DNA from: SFDP01 sp051891855
GTDB taxonomy: Bacteria; Bacillota; Clostridia; Lachnospirales; Lachnospiraceae
Length of the DNA: 33,545 nucleotides
NCBI GenBank assembly: GCA_051891855.1
Contig: JBJFFP010000061.1
Coordinates: 1 to 33,545 of the forward strand
Direction of reading: 5' to 3'
Notes under the pieces: model-generated
What the model was told of the DNA's origin: nothing
What the model saw: only the letters and a program-made list of their open reading frames with translations
Database searches by the model: none
Translations under genes and position numbers: made by a program
Shown: positions 7,351-15,872 of the stretch, one piece after another
Position numbering within the stretch: position 1 is the stretch's first letter
How the letters are laid out: each line of letters begins with the position of its first letter

Positions 7351-7776
7351 ATGAATAGAAAAGCAAAAATCGTTGTATTACACTTAAAGGAGCTGATTTA
7401 TACCGGAATTTTCCTTGTTCTGGGGATTCTCTTTGTTATTCTCCTGGTGATGATGTTCTCTCCCCGGAAGGATTCAGCCGCCGCCACCTCAATCTACACG
7501 CCGGGACAATACACCACTTCCCTCACCTTTAACGGTAACGCAGTAGACGTAAAGGTAACCGTAGATGAGGATAAAATTACAGCTATTTCTCTGGAAAATC
7601 TGGAAGAAACCGTTTCTGTCATGTATCCATTGATGGAGCCTGCACTGGATGATTTATCTGCACAGATCATTTCCACACAGTCCCTGGATAATATTACCTA
7701 TTCGGAGGATAACAAATATACTTCCATGCTGCTATTGGATGCCATAGCCTCCTCACTGGAACAGGCAAAGCGTTAA
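7351..7776 (+). CDS. Membrane-anchored FMN-binding-domain-like protein
   Basis: The chosen start is the ATG at 7351 with GGAG upstream, giving 141 residues; an ATG 63 bases earlier lacks a good site. One transmembrane helix (about residues 14-35, LIYTGIFLVLGILFVILLVMM) is followed by an extracytoplasmic domain. YTPGQYTTSLTFNGNAVDVK then VTVDEDKITAISLEN resembles the repeated strand pattern of FMN_bind domains. I do not see the Ser/Thr flavinylation motif (S(T/S)GAT) typical of covalent FMN carriers, so binding of flavin is unproven. The gene is monocistronic, and its stop overlaps the stop of convergent hslO by four bases. Confidence 0.75.
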   Translation: MNRKAKIVVLHLKELIYTGIFLVLGILFVILLVMMFSPRKDSAAATSIYTPGQYTTSLTFNGNAVDVKVTVDEDKITAISLENLEETVSVMYPLMEPALDDLSAQIISTQSLDNITYSEDNKYTSMLLLDAIASSLEQAKR

Positions 7777-7786
7777 CGCTTTGCCT
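7763..7786. repeat. 24-base perfect palindrome spanning two convergent stop codons
   Basis: The sequence AGGCAAAGCGTTAACGCTT continues to GCCT as a perfect self-complementary palindrome centred at 7774/7775. The central TTAA supplies the TAA stops of both convergent genes. Both proteins therefore end in Ala-Lys-Arg. It would form a 9-11 bp hairpin in either transcript but has no clear T tract, so it is at best a weak bidirectional terminator. Confidence 0.7.
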
Positions 7787-8657
7787 TCTTCAAAAGGGCT
7801 TTCAGCTCCTCCACGGAAAAAAGGTAATTGGTATTGCAGAAATGACAGTTCAGCTCTATCTCTTTTCCTTCGCTAATCAACTCTGCCAGTTCCTTTTTTC
7901 CTATGCTGATTAAAGCCTTTTCCACCCTCTGTTTATCACAGCTGCATCGAAATTCTACAGGTCTTTTTTCTGTAATCTCCATATCCAGCCCCTTTAACAG
8001 AAGCTCCAAAATCTGTTCAGGAGAATTTCCCGCCTCAAATAAGGCAGTAACGGAGTCAATTCCTGCAAGATTTTCCTCCAATTTAGCAATAATTTCTTCC
8101 TGGGCAAAGGGCATCAGCTGCAGGATAAAGCCTCCGGCCTGTTTGACCGTATTCGTCTCCTTATCCAATAAAACTCCCAGTCCCACGGAAGAGGCCACCT
8201 GCTCACTGGCGGCAAAATAATAGGTCAAATCCTCCCCCAGCTCACCGGTTTGCAGGGCAGTCTGCCCTACATAAGGCTCCTTTAGTCCCATATCCTTAAT
8301 TACCCGTAAAATACCGCTTCCTACAGCCTTTGCCACATCCAGCTTTCCCTGCTCATTGGCCCCCACCAGTACAGCAGGGTTATTGGCATAGCCTTTTACA
8401 CAGCCCTTGGAATCTGCCGTTACCGTTAAGCCTCCTATGGGGCCGTCACCGGTTACCTGCAGGGTAAGAATATCCTTATCCCCTTTAAGCATCATCCCCA
8501 TCATTGCTCCCGCACTTAACAGTCTGCCCAGGGCTGCGGTTACTACCGGGCTGGTATTATGGGCTTCTCTTGCCGTTTCCACCATATCCTTTGATTTTAC
8601 TGCAAAGGCACGAAGCTGTGCATTCCCTGCAGTGGCTCGAACACAATAATCCGTCAT
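7773..8657 (-). CDS. hslO: Redox-regulated chaperone Hsp33
   Basis: Hsp33 is a cytoplasmic holdase activated when its zinc-bound cysteines are oxidised. The start MTDYCVRATAGN at 8657 has AGAGGAC just upstream and gives 294 residues, the normal length; in-frame sequence to 8711 would overlap the upstream methyltransferase. Motifs are AREAHNTSPVVTAALGRLL near the N-terminus, GDGPIGGLTVTAD, and the C-terminal zinc site CSC...CHFC (CxC and CxxC). It is the last gene of the hisC-popT-methyltransferase operon. Confidence 0.95.
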   Translation of the reverse strand: MTDYCVRATAGNAQLRAFAVKSKDMVETAREAHNTSPVVTAALGRLLSAGAMMGMMLKGDKDILTLQVTGDGPIGGLTVTADSKGCVKGYANNPAVLVGANEQGKLDVAKAVGSGILRVIKDMGLKEPYVGQTALQTGELGEDLTYYFAASEQVASSVGLGVLLDKETNTVKQAGGFILQLMPFAQEEIIAKLEENLAGIDSVTALFEAGNSPEQILELLLKGLDMEITEKRPVEFRCSCDKQRVEKALISIGKKELAELISEGKEIELNCHFCNTNYLFSVEELKALLKKAKR

Positions 8658-8677
8658 CTGTCCTCTTTCTTCCGCCT

Positions 8678-9433
8678 TCAGCGGCTTTTGCCCTTTTCCC
8701 GGGCAATACAAAAAATTCGTTCACTGGTCATTCTAACGCTTCCGCCTTCCTCATCGAAGGCCTGCAGAAGCTCCAGACCTGCAGTTTCAAGACATTGCCT
8801 CATCTGGGGCAGGGTATATCCTCTTTGTAGATGGTTCTCCTGAAACCGTTGAAACAGGCCCTCTTTGTTTTTCACAAAAACGGTCAGCTCATACTCGTTA
8901 AGCTGCTGCTCTTCGTCATAGTAATTTTCCCAGATAAAGCTACAGTCCTCACGATTTTCGGCTATGGTCCGTTCACCGATAATCTCCTGATATTTATATA
9001 CCGTATTAAAGTCAAAAAGGAACAGGCCCCCGGGATCTAAATAGTTATTGACCAGACGGAAGGTCTGAATCAGCTCCTTTTCTTCTAAAAGATAATTCAG
9101 GCAATCACACACACTGACTACGGCAGTTACGGTCCCATACAGCTCAAATTCACGCATATCCTGCAACAGATACAGAATATCCTTCCCGGAGCGGCTGCGT
9201 TTTTCCAGGGCTACATTCAGCATGGCCTCAGAGCTGTCCACACCAATCATATCATAGCCAAGCTCAGCCAGTCCTTCGGTCAGGGCTCCTGTTCCGCAGC
9301 CCAGCTCCAGAACCAGGCCCTTTCCCAGGCCATATTCTTCCATAATCCCATTCAGCCGCTGGCACCACTTTTCATAGGGGGTCTGATCCATGAAGATATC
9401 ATAAACCAAGGCAAAATCCGTATACGCTTCCAT
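8678..9433 (-). CDS. Class I SAM-dependent methyltransferase
   Basis: This 251-residue protein has the SAM-binding motif I VLELGCGTGALTEGLAELG (about 41-59), motif II GVDSSEAML, the DMREF loop and motif IV VVSVCDCLNYLLEE. The DFNTVYKY stretch and C-terminal small beta region are typical of the 'methyltransf_25' group often annotated only as SAM-dependent methyltransferase. The substrate cannot be read from the sequence. It lies 33 bases downstream of popT and 20 bases upstream of hslO. Confidence 0.88.
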   Translation of the reverse strand: MEAYTDFALVYDIFMDQTPYEKWCQRLNGIMEEYGLGKGLVLELGCGTGALTEGLAELGYDMIGVDSSEAMLNVALEKRSRSGKDILYLLQDMREFELYGTVTAVVSVCDCLNYLLEEKELIQTFRLVNNYLDPGGLFLFDFNTVYKYQEIIGERTIAENREDCSFIWENYYDEEQQLNEYELTVFVKNKEGLFQRFQENHLQRGYTLPQMRQCLETAGLELLQAFDEEGGSVRMTSERIFCIAREKGKSR

Positions 9434-9466
9434 ATTTCTCTTACCTCTCCGTAAAGGCAGCTTCCC

Positions 9467-10321
9467 TTAATCCTCTCCCAGCTTTCTGGCAATCACAAAG
9501 CCTACAGCAAAGGTCACCAGGCCGGTTAAAACAGCCACTGCATTATAATTACGGATATCCGACATAAAAATAATGGCAAAGGGAGAGGCTACAATCAGTC
9601 CGATAATGGCACAGTAAGCATAATTGGGAAATCTCTCAAAAACGATCTCAATTAATTTGGCAATCACACCGATACCTACCAATATACCGATACCGAAGGG
9701 CAGCAGGATTCCTGTTTTTTCCAACAAAACCGGAACGTCAAAACCAAGCAGAGCATGAATGAATTGGGAAATGGAATCCAGAATCAGATAATAATAGCCC
9801 AAAAGCATTAATACCATAGAACCGCTAACACCGGGAATCACCATAGTTGCGCTGGCGATTATTCCCACAAAAAACAGCTTGATAATTTCCACTGCATTCA
9901 GGCTGATGGCTGTACCGGAAGCCTCTCCTTCTCCTAAAAGGGCAAAGCCGGCCACCAGTAAGAAAAACAGCACCAATATCACTATATTTCCTCCGGTCAC
10001 CTTCTTTCCCGTGGCCTTCAGTTTATTGACAATAATGGGCAGTCCTCCCACAATCAAACCGATAAACATAAAGTTAGTCTGCACGGGAAAATTTTCCAAA
10101 GCTCTGGCAAGCAGCTCTGACAGGATAATAATTCCTGCCCCCGCTCCGATTACAATGGGAACAAGCAGCTTTAATGCCTGCTTAAACTCACTTTTTAAGT
10201 GGGTAATGGCATGAATCAGTTTATCATAGATTCCCATAACCACGGCCATAGTTCCTCCGCTTACTCCGGGAATCACATTGGCAATTCCAATCACTGCACC
10301 CTTTAAGATTAATTTAATCAT
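9467..10321 (-). CDS. popT: DUF368 membrane protein, PopT-type undecaprenyl-phosphate translocase
   Basis: The 284-residue polytopic protein has about eight hydrophobic helices. It carries the DUF368 hallmark twice: ANVIPGVSGGTMAVVMG at the N-terminus and TMVIPGVSGSMVLMLLG mid-protein, consistent with an internal inverted repeat. The family has been shown in other bacteria to recycle undecaprenyl phosphate across the membrane, so a role in cell-wall lipid-carrier recycling is expected. Its start overlaps the hisC stop by four bases, indicating cotranscription. Confidence 0.88.
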   Translation of the reverse strand: MIKLILKGAVIGIANVIPGVSGGTMAVVMGIYDKLIHAITHLKSEFKQALKLLVPIVIGAGAGIIILSELLARALENFPVQTNFMFIGLIVGGLPIIVNKLKATGKKVTGGNIVILVLFFLLVAGFALLGEGEASGTAISLNAVEIIKLFFVGIIASATMVIPGVSGSMVLMLLGYYYLILDSISQFIHALLGFDVPVLLEKTGILLPFGIGILVGIGVIAKLIEIVFERFPNYAYCAIIGLIVASPFAIIFMSDIRNYNAVAVLTGLVTFAVGFVIARKLGED

Positions 10322-11376
10322 ACTTCCTCCAAATAGCTTCGTAAAAAGTTTAACAAAGTATCCATTTCCTCATCTGTCCCTATGGAAATCCGCAAATAAT
10401 CATCAATTCTGTCTTTGGCAAAATAGCGCAGATAAATCTGTTCCTTCCGGCAGGCCTCAAAGATTTCTTCGGCCGGCACCTTCTCATGCTTTGCAAAGAT
10501 AAAATTACTTTGGGAATCAGGGAAAGAAAAGCCCAGCTCTTTCAGCTCTTTCTTACATCTTTCTCTGGTGGAAACTACCTTGCGTACCGTTTCCTTAAAA
10601 TAGGCATCATCCTCCACACAGGCTATTCCCATGGCTATAGCCGGGCGGCTCATGGTATAGGAGTTAAAGGAAAATTTCACCCCATTAAGATAATCGATCA
10701 ACTTCTCATTCCCGATGGCAAAGCCGATTCGGGCTCCCGCCATGGCTCTGGACTTGGAAAAGGTCTGCACCACCAACAGGTTGTCAAATTCTGCAAGCAG
10801 CGGTAGGGCACTCTCCCCGCCAAAGTCCACATAGGCCTCATCTACGATAACCACCACATCCCTGTTGTGCTCCAGAATCTCCCTCACTACGGATAAATCC
10901 TCAAAAACTCCCGTAGGTGCATTGGGATTGGGAAAAATAATTCCTCCGTTCTCCCGTCGATAATCCTTTGGGACAAGATGAAACTCTTCATCCAAAGGAA
11001 TCCGCTCATAAGGGATATGAAAAAGCTCTGCCCAGACATCGTAAAAGGAATAGGTGATATCCGGAAAAAGCAGCGGTTTTTCACTATTAAAAAAGGTGAG
11101 AAAGGCATTGGCCAAAACATCATCCGAGCCCACTCCCACAAAGACCTGCTCTTTTTTTACGCCGTAATAATCTGCCAGTGCCTGCCTGAGCCCGGTTACC
11201 TCCGGGTCCGGATACAGCCGCAAACTGTTTTCCTCCATTCCCCTAAGTGCCTCCATCACTCTGGGACTTGGAGAGTAAGGACACTCGTTGGTATTTAGCT
11301 TAATCAGGCGCTCCCCCTGTGGCTGTTCACCGGGAACATAGGGAGTGACTCGTCTTACCTTTTCTTCCCACTTCAT
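10318..11376 (-). CDS. hisC: Histidinol-phosphate aminotransferase
   Basis: HisC is a PLP enzyme that transaminates imidazole-acetol phosphate in histidine synthesis. The 352 residues have the family start LIKLNTNECPYSPSP, LRLYPDPE, GSDDVL, the substrate loop IIFPNPNAPTG, VVIVDEAYVDF and the PLP-lysine motif TFSKSRAMAGARIGF, then IRLRYF-type C-terminal residues (IYLRYFAKD...LRISIGTDEE). No other his gene is near; related aromatic or cobamide aminotransferases share this fold, so the histidine role rests on family similarity alone. It heads the operon hisC > popT > methyltransferase > hslO. Confidence 0.9.
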   Translation of the reverse strand: MKWEEKVRRVTPYVPGEQPQGERLIKLNTNECPYSPSPRVMEALRGMEENSLRLYPDPEVTGLRQALADYYGVKKEQVFVGVGSDDVLANAFLTFFNSEKPLLFPDITYSFYDVWAELFHIPYERIPLDEEFHLVPKDYRRENGGIIFPNPNAPTGVFEDLSVVREILEHNRDVVVIVDEAYVDFGGESALPLLAEFDNLLVVQTFSKSRAMAGARIGFAIGNEKLIDYLNGVKFSFNSYTMSRPAIAMGIACVEDDAYFKETVRKVVSTRERCKKELKELGFSFPDSQSNFIFAKHEKVPAEEIFEACRKEQIYLRYFAKDRIDDYLRISIGTDEEMDTLLNFLRSYLEEV

Positions 11377-11417
11377 TTTTTCCTCATTTCTACAGTAAAA
11401 TTGACAGTATCAAAAGG

Positions 11418-11446
11418 AGTATACTATAGCCTTCCTTAAGTTGCAA
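11418..11446 (-). promoter_or_regulatory. hisC operon promoter
   Basis: On the minus strand TTGCAA (11441-11446) and TATACT (11418-11423) are 17 bases apart, about 40 bases before the hisC start. The -35 box lies in the last codons of the upstream membrane-protein gene, so hisC has its own promoter despite the 59-base gap. Confidence 0.65.
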
Positions 11447-11807
11447 CGTAGTTTTTGGCAATCATCTCCCGCTCCACGGGAACACAGACATCCTTTTCTT
11501 TCCCAAAGCGGATACATAAGATCCGATTACCGTGAAGTCCTGCAAACAGCCGTCCGGTACGTATTTTATAATTGGTGGTATAGGATTTATTCAGCATTTT
11601 CTCGGGAATACACAAAAGATACTGTCCTCTTTTGCGCTCAATCCACAAACTCCCCAGATAGGCATAGCTTTTGCCCTCCCTGAGATTATATACCTGTACT
11701 GCTCCATAGAATAGATACATAAGCAGCCAGAAAAGATTAGCCAAAAGCACTGCTATCCCCAGAATCAGCAGGGGAAGCTTTTCCATATCATTCATAAATG
11801 GAATCAT
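11436..11807 (-). CDS. Small membrane protein of unknown function
   Basis: This 123-residue protein has one strong hydrophobic segment (about residues 12-35, LPLLILGIAVLLANLFWLLMYLFYG). The cytoplasmic or extracellular tail is basic and beta-rich (KSYAYLGSLWIERKRGQYLLCIPEKMLNKSYTTNYKIR split around residue 65) and resembles a small ribbon or SH3-like fold. No domain is recognised. It stands between prfB's terminator and the hisC promoter on the same strand. An alternative start at Met5 or Met8 would shorten it slightly. Confidence 0.75.
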   Translation of the reverse strand: MIPFMNDMEKLPLLILGIAVLLANLFWLLMYLFYGAVQVYNLREGKSYAYLGSLWIERKRGQYLLCIPEKMLNKSYTTNYKIRTGRLFAGLHGNRILCIRFGKEKDVCVPVEREMIAKNYVAT

Positions 11808-11846
11808 CCGTTACCTCCCAACTATGTTTTGAAGCTCTGATACGGC

Positions 11847-11872
11847 AAAAAGCACTGTCTTTGACAATGCTT
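11847..11872 (-). terminator. Rho-independent terminator of the secA-prfB operon
   Basis: On the minus strand AAGCATTGTC pairs with GACAGTGCTT (one G-U pair) around an AAA loop and is followed by TTTT. It lies 55 bases past the prfB stop codon. Confidence 0.85.
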
Positions 11873-11926
11873 TCAGGTAGCCGTTTTCTTAAACTTTTCT
11901 AAACTTCATTACCTACAGGCCCTCAA

Positions 11927-13037
11927 TTAGCTTGACAGACTCAGCCATTTTAAATATCCATTGATAAAGGAATCCAGACCGCCGTCCATAACCGCATCCA
12001 CGTTGCCGCTTTCCACCCCGGTACGATGATCCTTTACCATCGTATAGGGTTGAAACACATAGGAGCGAATCTGATTTCCCCATCCGATTTCCGTCACCTC
12101 ACCACGGATGTCCGAAAGCTTTTCCGCATTAGCCTCCTGCTTCAGCATATATAGCTTGGATTTCAGCATCTGCATGGCCTTATCCTTATTCATATACTGG
12201 CTTCTTTCGTTCTGGCACTGAACCACGATTCCCGTGGGAAGGTGGGTGATGCGGATGGCGGATGAGGTTTTGTTAATATGCTGTCCACCGGCGCCGCTGC
12301 TTCGATAGGTATCGATACGCAGATCCTTCTCATCAATTTCCACTTCCAAATCCTCTTCGATATCCGGCATAACATCCAGTGAAACGAAGGAGGTCTGACG
12401 TTTTCCCTGAGCATTGAAAGGAGATATCCGCACCAAGCGGTGAACCCCCTTTTCCGATTTCAGGTAGCCATAAGCATTTTCTCCGTTTACCTGGAAGGTT
12501 ACAGACTTGATTCCCGCCTCATCACCATCCAGATAATCCAGCACTTCTACCGAAAAGCCCTTTTTCTCAGCCCATCGGGTATACATTCGATACAGCATGG
12601 CTGCCCAGTCACAGGATTCCGTTCCTCCTGCCCCCGCGTTCAGCTTCAGGATAGCGTTATCCTTATCAAATTCGCCGGAAAGCAGGGTGGTCATCCGAAT
12701 ATTCTCCAGAGTCTGTGTAAAATCCTCCAGCTCTGTACGAATCTCCACCACCATTTCCTCATCCTGGGCCTCATAGGCCATCTCGATCAACGTCTCAATA
12801 TCCTCGTACTGGCCGTTTAGTCGATTACAGGTATCCACTGTATCCTTTAAATTTTTCAATTCTTTCATTTTCTGATTGGAGCTATCCGGATTATCCCAGA
12901 AATCAGGTGCCTCCATCTCCCGCTCCAATTCCTCCATCCGCTTTACCTTGCCTGCAAGGTCAAAGTGAATCCCTCACTTCCGCCAATGGAGTTTTATAAG
13001 TCTGAAGCTCTGTCTTCAGCTGGTCTAATTCAACCAC
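11927..13037 (-). CDS. prfB: Peptide chain release factor 2, with programmed +1 frameshift
   Basis: RF2 ends translation at UGA and UAA. The main frame holds the SPF stop-recognition motif (RISPFNAQGK) and the GGQ peptidyl-release motif (SSGAGGQHINK). The true 5' end is a separate 25-codon frame that starts at GTG (13037, behind GGTGA). It begins MVELDQLKTELQTYKTP and reaches CTT TGA C at 12959-12965. Reading CTT, skipping one base and continuing at GAC joins it to LAGKVKRMEELEREME, the normal RF2 sequence, for 369 residues in total. An AGGG lies a few bases before the slip site, as in other prfB genes. When RF2 is scarce the ribosome shifts and makes more of it. An annotation starting at the internal ATG (12937) would miss the first 33 residues. 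Confidence 0.96.
12959..12965 (-). other. prfB programmed frameshift site
   Basis: On the minus strand the heptamer is CTT TGA C: slippery CTT codon (12963-12965), in-frame stop TGA (12960-12962), and the +1 codon GAC (12959-12961). It is the classical autoregulatory RF2 site, and the protein sequence on both sides fits RF2 only after a +1 shift. Confidence 0.95.
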
Positions 13038-13060
13038 TTGCGTTCACCACACTTTCCTTT

Positions 13061-15625
13061 TTATTTTCTGCCGCAGCATTGCTTATATTTCTTTCCGCTG
13101 CCACAGGGACAGGGATCATTGGGATATACCTTAGCTTCCTCACGCTTCATCGGTGTCTTGGGGCCGGAATCATCCTTATTGGTTCCGGTAACCTTGGCTA
13201 CCTGTTCTCTTTCCACCTTCTGTTCCACTCTGACATGTAGAAGAAGCTTAACCGTATCCTCCTGGATATTGGCCGTCATGTTGTCAAACATTTCATAGCC
13301 GCTCATCTTATACTCTACCAGAGGATCCTTCTGACCGTAGGCCTGCAGGCCGATACCCTGGCGAAGCTGATCCATATCGTCAATATGATCCATCCACTTT
13401 TTATCGATTACCTTTAACAGGATAACCCTCTCCAGCTCACGGATGGCCTCCGGCTCCGGAAACTGTGCCTCCTTTGCCTCGTAAAGCTTAACTGCTTTTT
13501 CCTTTAACAGCTGCTTCAGATTGTTCTTCTTTATTCCCGCCAGCTCTTCCTTTCTCACCGGCTCAAGGGGGATAATGGGCAAAAGCAAGGAATTTAATTC
13601 CTTCAAATCCCATTCACTGCTGTCTGCATCATCGGCAACCACCATATCCACAGTATTATCCACAATATCCGTAATCATTTTATAAATCACATCGCGCATG
13701 CTTTCGCCGTCCAGTACACGGCGGCGTTCCGCATAAATAATTTCTCTCTGCTCATTCATTACCTGATCATATTCCAGCAGATTCTTACGAATACCGAAAT
13801 TGTTATTCTCAATTTTCTTCTGTGCGGTTTCCACTGCATTGCTTAAGGTCTTATGCTCAATTTCCTGATCCTCGGGAATCCCCAGTGCATTGAACATGGC
13901 CATCATACGCTCTGAGCCGAAAAGTCGCATCAAATCGTCTTCCAAGGAAATATAAAATTTGGATTCACCGGGATCCCCCTGACGTCCGGACCGGCCTCGC
14001 AGCTGATTGTCTATACGTCTGGATTCATGGCGCTCCGTACCAATAATCTTTAAGCCTCCTGCTTCCCTTGCCGCATCGTCCAGCTTGATATCGGTACCAC
14101 GGCCCGCCATATTGGTGGCAATGGTAACTGCACCGTGAATACCTGCATCGGCAACGATTTCCGCTTCCATTTCATGGAATTTGGCATTCAGCACCTTATG
14201 GGGGATTCCCTTCTTGCGAAGCAGATTGCTGAGCTCTTCAGAAGCCTCAATGGTAATGGTACCCACCAGTACCGGCTGCCCCTTTGCATGGGCCTGTGCC
14301 ACTGCTTCCACGATGGCATTCAGCTTTCCTTTTCTGGTTTTATATACGGCATCCTGTAAATCCTTACGGGCAACGGGTTTATTGGTAGGGATTTCTACCA
14401 CATCCATGCCGTAAATATCCCTAAATTCCTTTTCCTCCGTGAGGGCTGTACCGGTCATGCCCGCCTTCTTGGTAAATTTATTAAAGAAGTTCTGAAAGGT
14501 AATGGTAGCCAAAGTCTTGCTTTCCCGTTTTACCTTTACATGCTCCTTGGCCTCAATAGCCTGATGTAAGCCGTCGGAATACCGCCGTCCCGGCATAATA
14601 CGTCCGGTAAACTCATCGACAATCAACACCTGATCGTCCTTAACCACATAATCCTGATCCCTGAACATCAGGTTATGGGCCCTCAGAGCCAGAATGATAT
14701 TATGCTGGATTTCCAGATTCTCAGGATCCGCCAGATTCTCAATATGGAAAAACTGCTCGACCTTGGACACACCCCGTTCCGTCAGATTAACGATCTTATC
14801 CTTTTCGTTTACGATAAAATCTCCTGTCTCCTCCTGAACAACTCCCATGATCGCATCCATTTTGGATAAGTCTTCCATATCCTCACCACGCTCCAGCTGG
14901 CGAGCCAGAATATCACAGGCCTCGTAAAGTCTGGTGGATTTACCGCTTTGCCCGGAAATGATCAAAGGGGTTCTGGCTTCATCGATCAATACCGAGTCCA
15001 CCTCATCGATAATGGCATAGTGCAGGTCTCTCAGCACCAGCTGTTCCTTATAGATCACCATATTATCACGCAGATAATCAAACCCCAGCTCATTGTTGGT
15101 CACATAGGTAATGTCGCATCCATACTGTTCTCTTCTCTCCTCGGCAGTCAGGCCGTTTAATACCACACCTACCTTCAGCCCCAAAAATTCATGAACCTGG
15201 CCCATCCACTGGGCATCACGTCCGGCCAGGTAATCGTTGACCGTAACTACGTGAACGCCCTTTCCCTCAAGGGCATTCAGATAGGCAGGAAGGGTAGAAA
15301 CCAAAGTCTTACCCTCACCGGTTCTCATTTCCGCGATACGTCCCTGATGGAGAATGATTCCCCCCATCAGCTGCACACGATAATGCTCCATTTTCAACAC
15401 GCGCCTGGCTGCCTCCCGAACGGTGGCATAGGCCTCGGGAAGCAGATCATCCAAAGTTTCTCCCTGGGTCAGCCTTTCCTTATATTCTTTCGTCTTTCCT
15501 CTAAGCTGTTCATCGGATAAAGCCTCCATTTCCGGCTTCAGCTTCTCAATCTGCTCTACAATAGGCAGGATTCGTTTCAGTTCACGCTCACTATGGGTAC
15601 CAAATACTTTGTCAAAAATTTTCAT
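13061..15625 (-). CDS. secA: Preprotein translocase ATPase SecA
   Basis: SecA is the motor that drives secretory proteins through SecYEG. The 854 residues are full length. Visible in order: N-terminal KIFDKVFGTHSERELKR, QLMGGIILHQGRIAEMRTGE, Walker A GEGKT, VNDYLAGRDAQWM, DEVDSVLIDEARTPLIISG, helicase motifs GRGTDIKL and QLRGRSGRQGDPGES, and the C-terminal zinc motif CPCGSGKKYKQCCG (CxCxxxxxxxxCC). It begins the operon; its stop lies 23 bases before the prfB start. A Lys- and Glu-rich linker precedes the zinc tail. Confidence 0.98.
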   Translation of the reverse strand: MKIFDKVFGTHSERELKRILPIVEQIEKLKPEMEALSDEQLRGKTKEYKERLTQGETLDDLLPEAYATVREAARRVLKMEHYRVQLMGGIILHQGRIAEMRTGEGKTLVSTLPAYLNALEGKGVHVVTVNDYLAGRDAQWMGQVHEFLGLKVGVVLNGLTAEERREQYGCDITYVTNNELGFDYLRDNMVIYKEQLVLRDLHYAIIDEVDSVLIDEARTPLIISGQSGKSTRLYEACDILARQLERGEDMEDLSKMDAIMGVVQEETGDFIVNEKDKIVNLTERGVSKVEQFFHIENLADPENLEIQHNIILALRAHNLMFRDQDYVVKDDQVLIVDEFTGRIMPGRRYSDGLHQAIEAKEHVKVKRESKTLATITFQNFFNKFTKKAGMTGTALTEEKEFRDIYGMDVVEIPTNKPVARKDLQDAVYKTRKGKLNAIVEAVAQAHAKGQPVLVGTITIEASEELSNLLRKKGIPHKVLNAKFHEMEAEIVADAGIHGAVTIATNMAGRGTDIKLDDAAREAGGLKIIGTERHESRRIDNQLRGRSGRQGDPGESKFYISLEDDLMRLFGSERMMAMFNALGIPEDQEIEHKTLSNAVETAQKKIENNNFGIRKNLLEYDQVMNEQREIIYAERRRVLDGESMRDVIYKMITDIVDNTVDMVVADDADSSEWDLKELNSLLLPIIPLEPVRKEELAGIKKNNLKQLLKEKAVKLYEAKEAQFPEPEAIRELERVILLKVIDKKWMDHIDDMDQLRQGIGLQAYGQKDPLVEYKMSGYEMFDNMTANIQEDTVKLLLHVRVEQKVEREQVAKVTGTNKDDSGPKTPMKREEAKVYPNDPCPCGSGKKYKQCCGRK

Positions 15626-15681
15626 CTTTGTCTTCTACCTCTATTCTGCATTCTCTTTTTCAGAGCAAAACTTTAACGTAT

Positions 15682-15710
15682 ATTGTATCAGATTAGCCCG
15701 GTTTATTCAA
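15682..15710 (-). promoter_or_regulatory. secA promoter
   Basis: On the minus strand TTGAAT (15705-15710) and TACAAT (15682-15687) are spaced 17 bases, about 55 bases upstream of the secA start. The secA ribosome site is AGAGGT, about 12 bases from the ATG. Confidence 0.75.
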
Positions 15711-15791
15711 CAGGCTTGCTTTACCCATAAATCTTAAGTTTTTATGAACAAATATCAACAATTTGTACAAATATCGGCCTCTCTTTTTTTC

Positions 15792-15820
15792 TTGACCGCC
15801 TTTGTCCAAAATGGTATAAT
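15792..15820 (+). promoter_or_regulatory. Promoter of the butyryl-CoA transferase gene
   Basis: TTGACC (15792-15797), a 17-base spacer, and a perfect TATAAT (15815-15820) precede the gene by about 50 bases. Upstream, the nonamer ACAAATATC occurs twice (15748-15756 and 15767-15775, period 19), with a palindromic ATTTGTACAAAT across the second copy. These could be operator sites but match no regulator I can name with confidence. Confidence 0.85.
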
Positions 15821-15872
15821 TATCCCGAGAAGCAAAACTATATAAATTTTAATTAAGGAGGGTTATATATTT

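Noticed and set aside
15743..15780. Rex operator upstream of but
   Set aside because: The AT-rich repeats include TTGT and ACAA parts, but no spacing matches the Rex consensus well enough to claim it.
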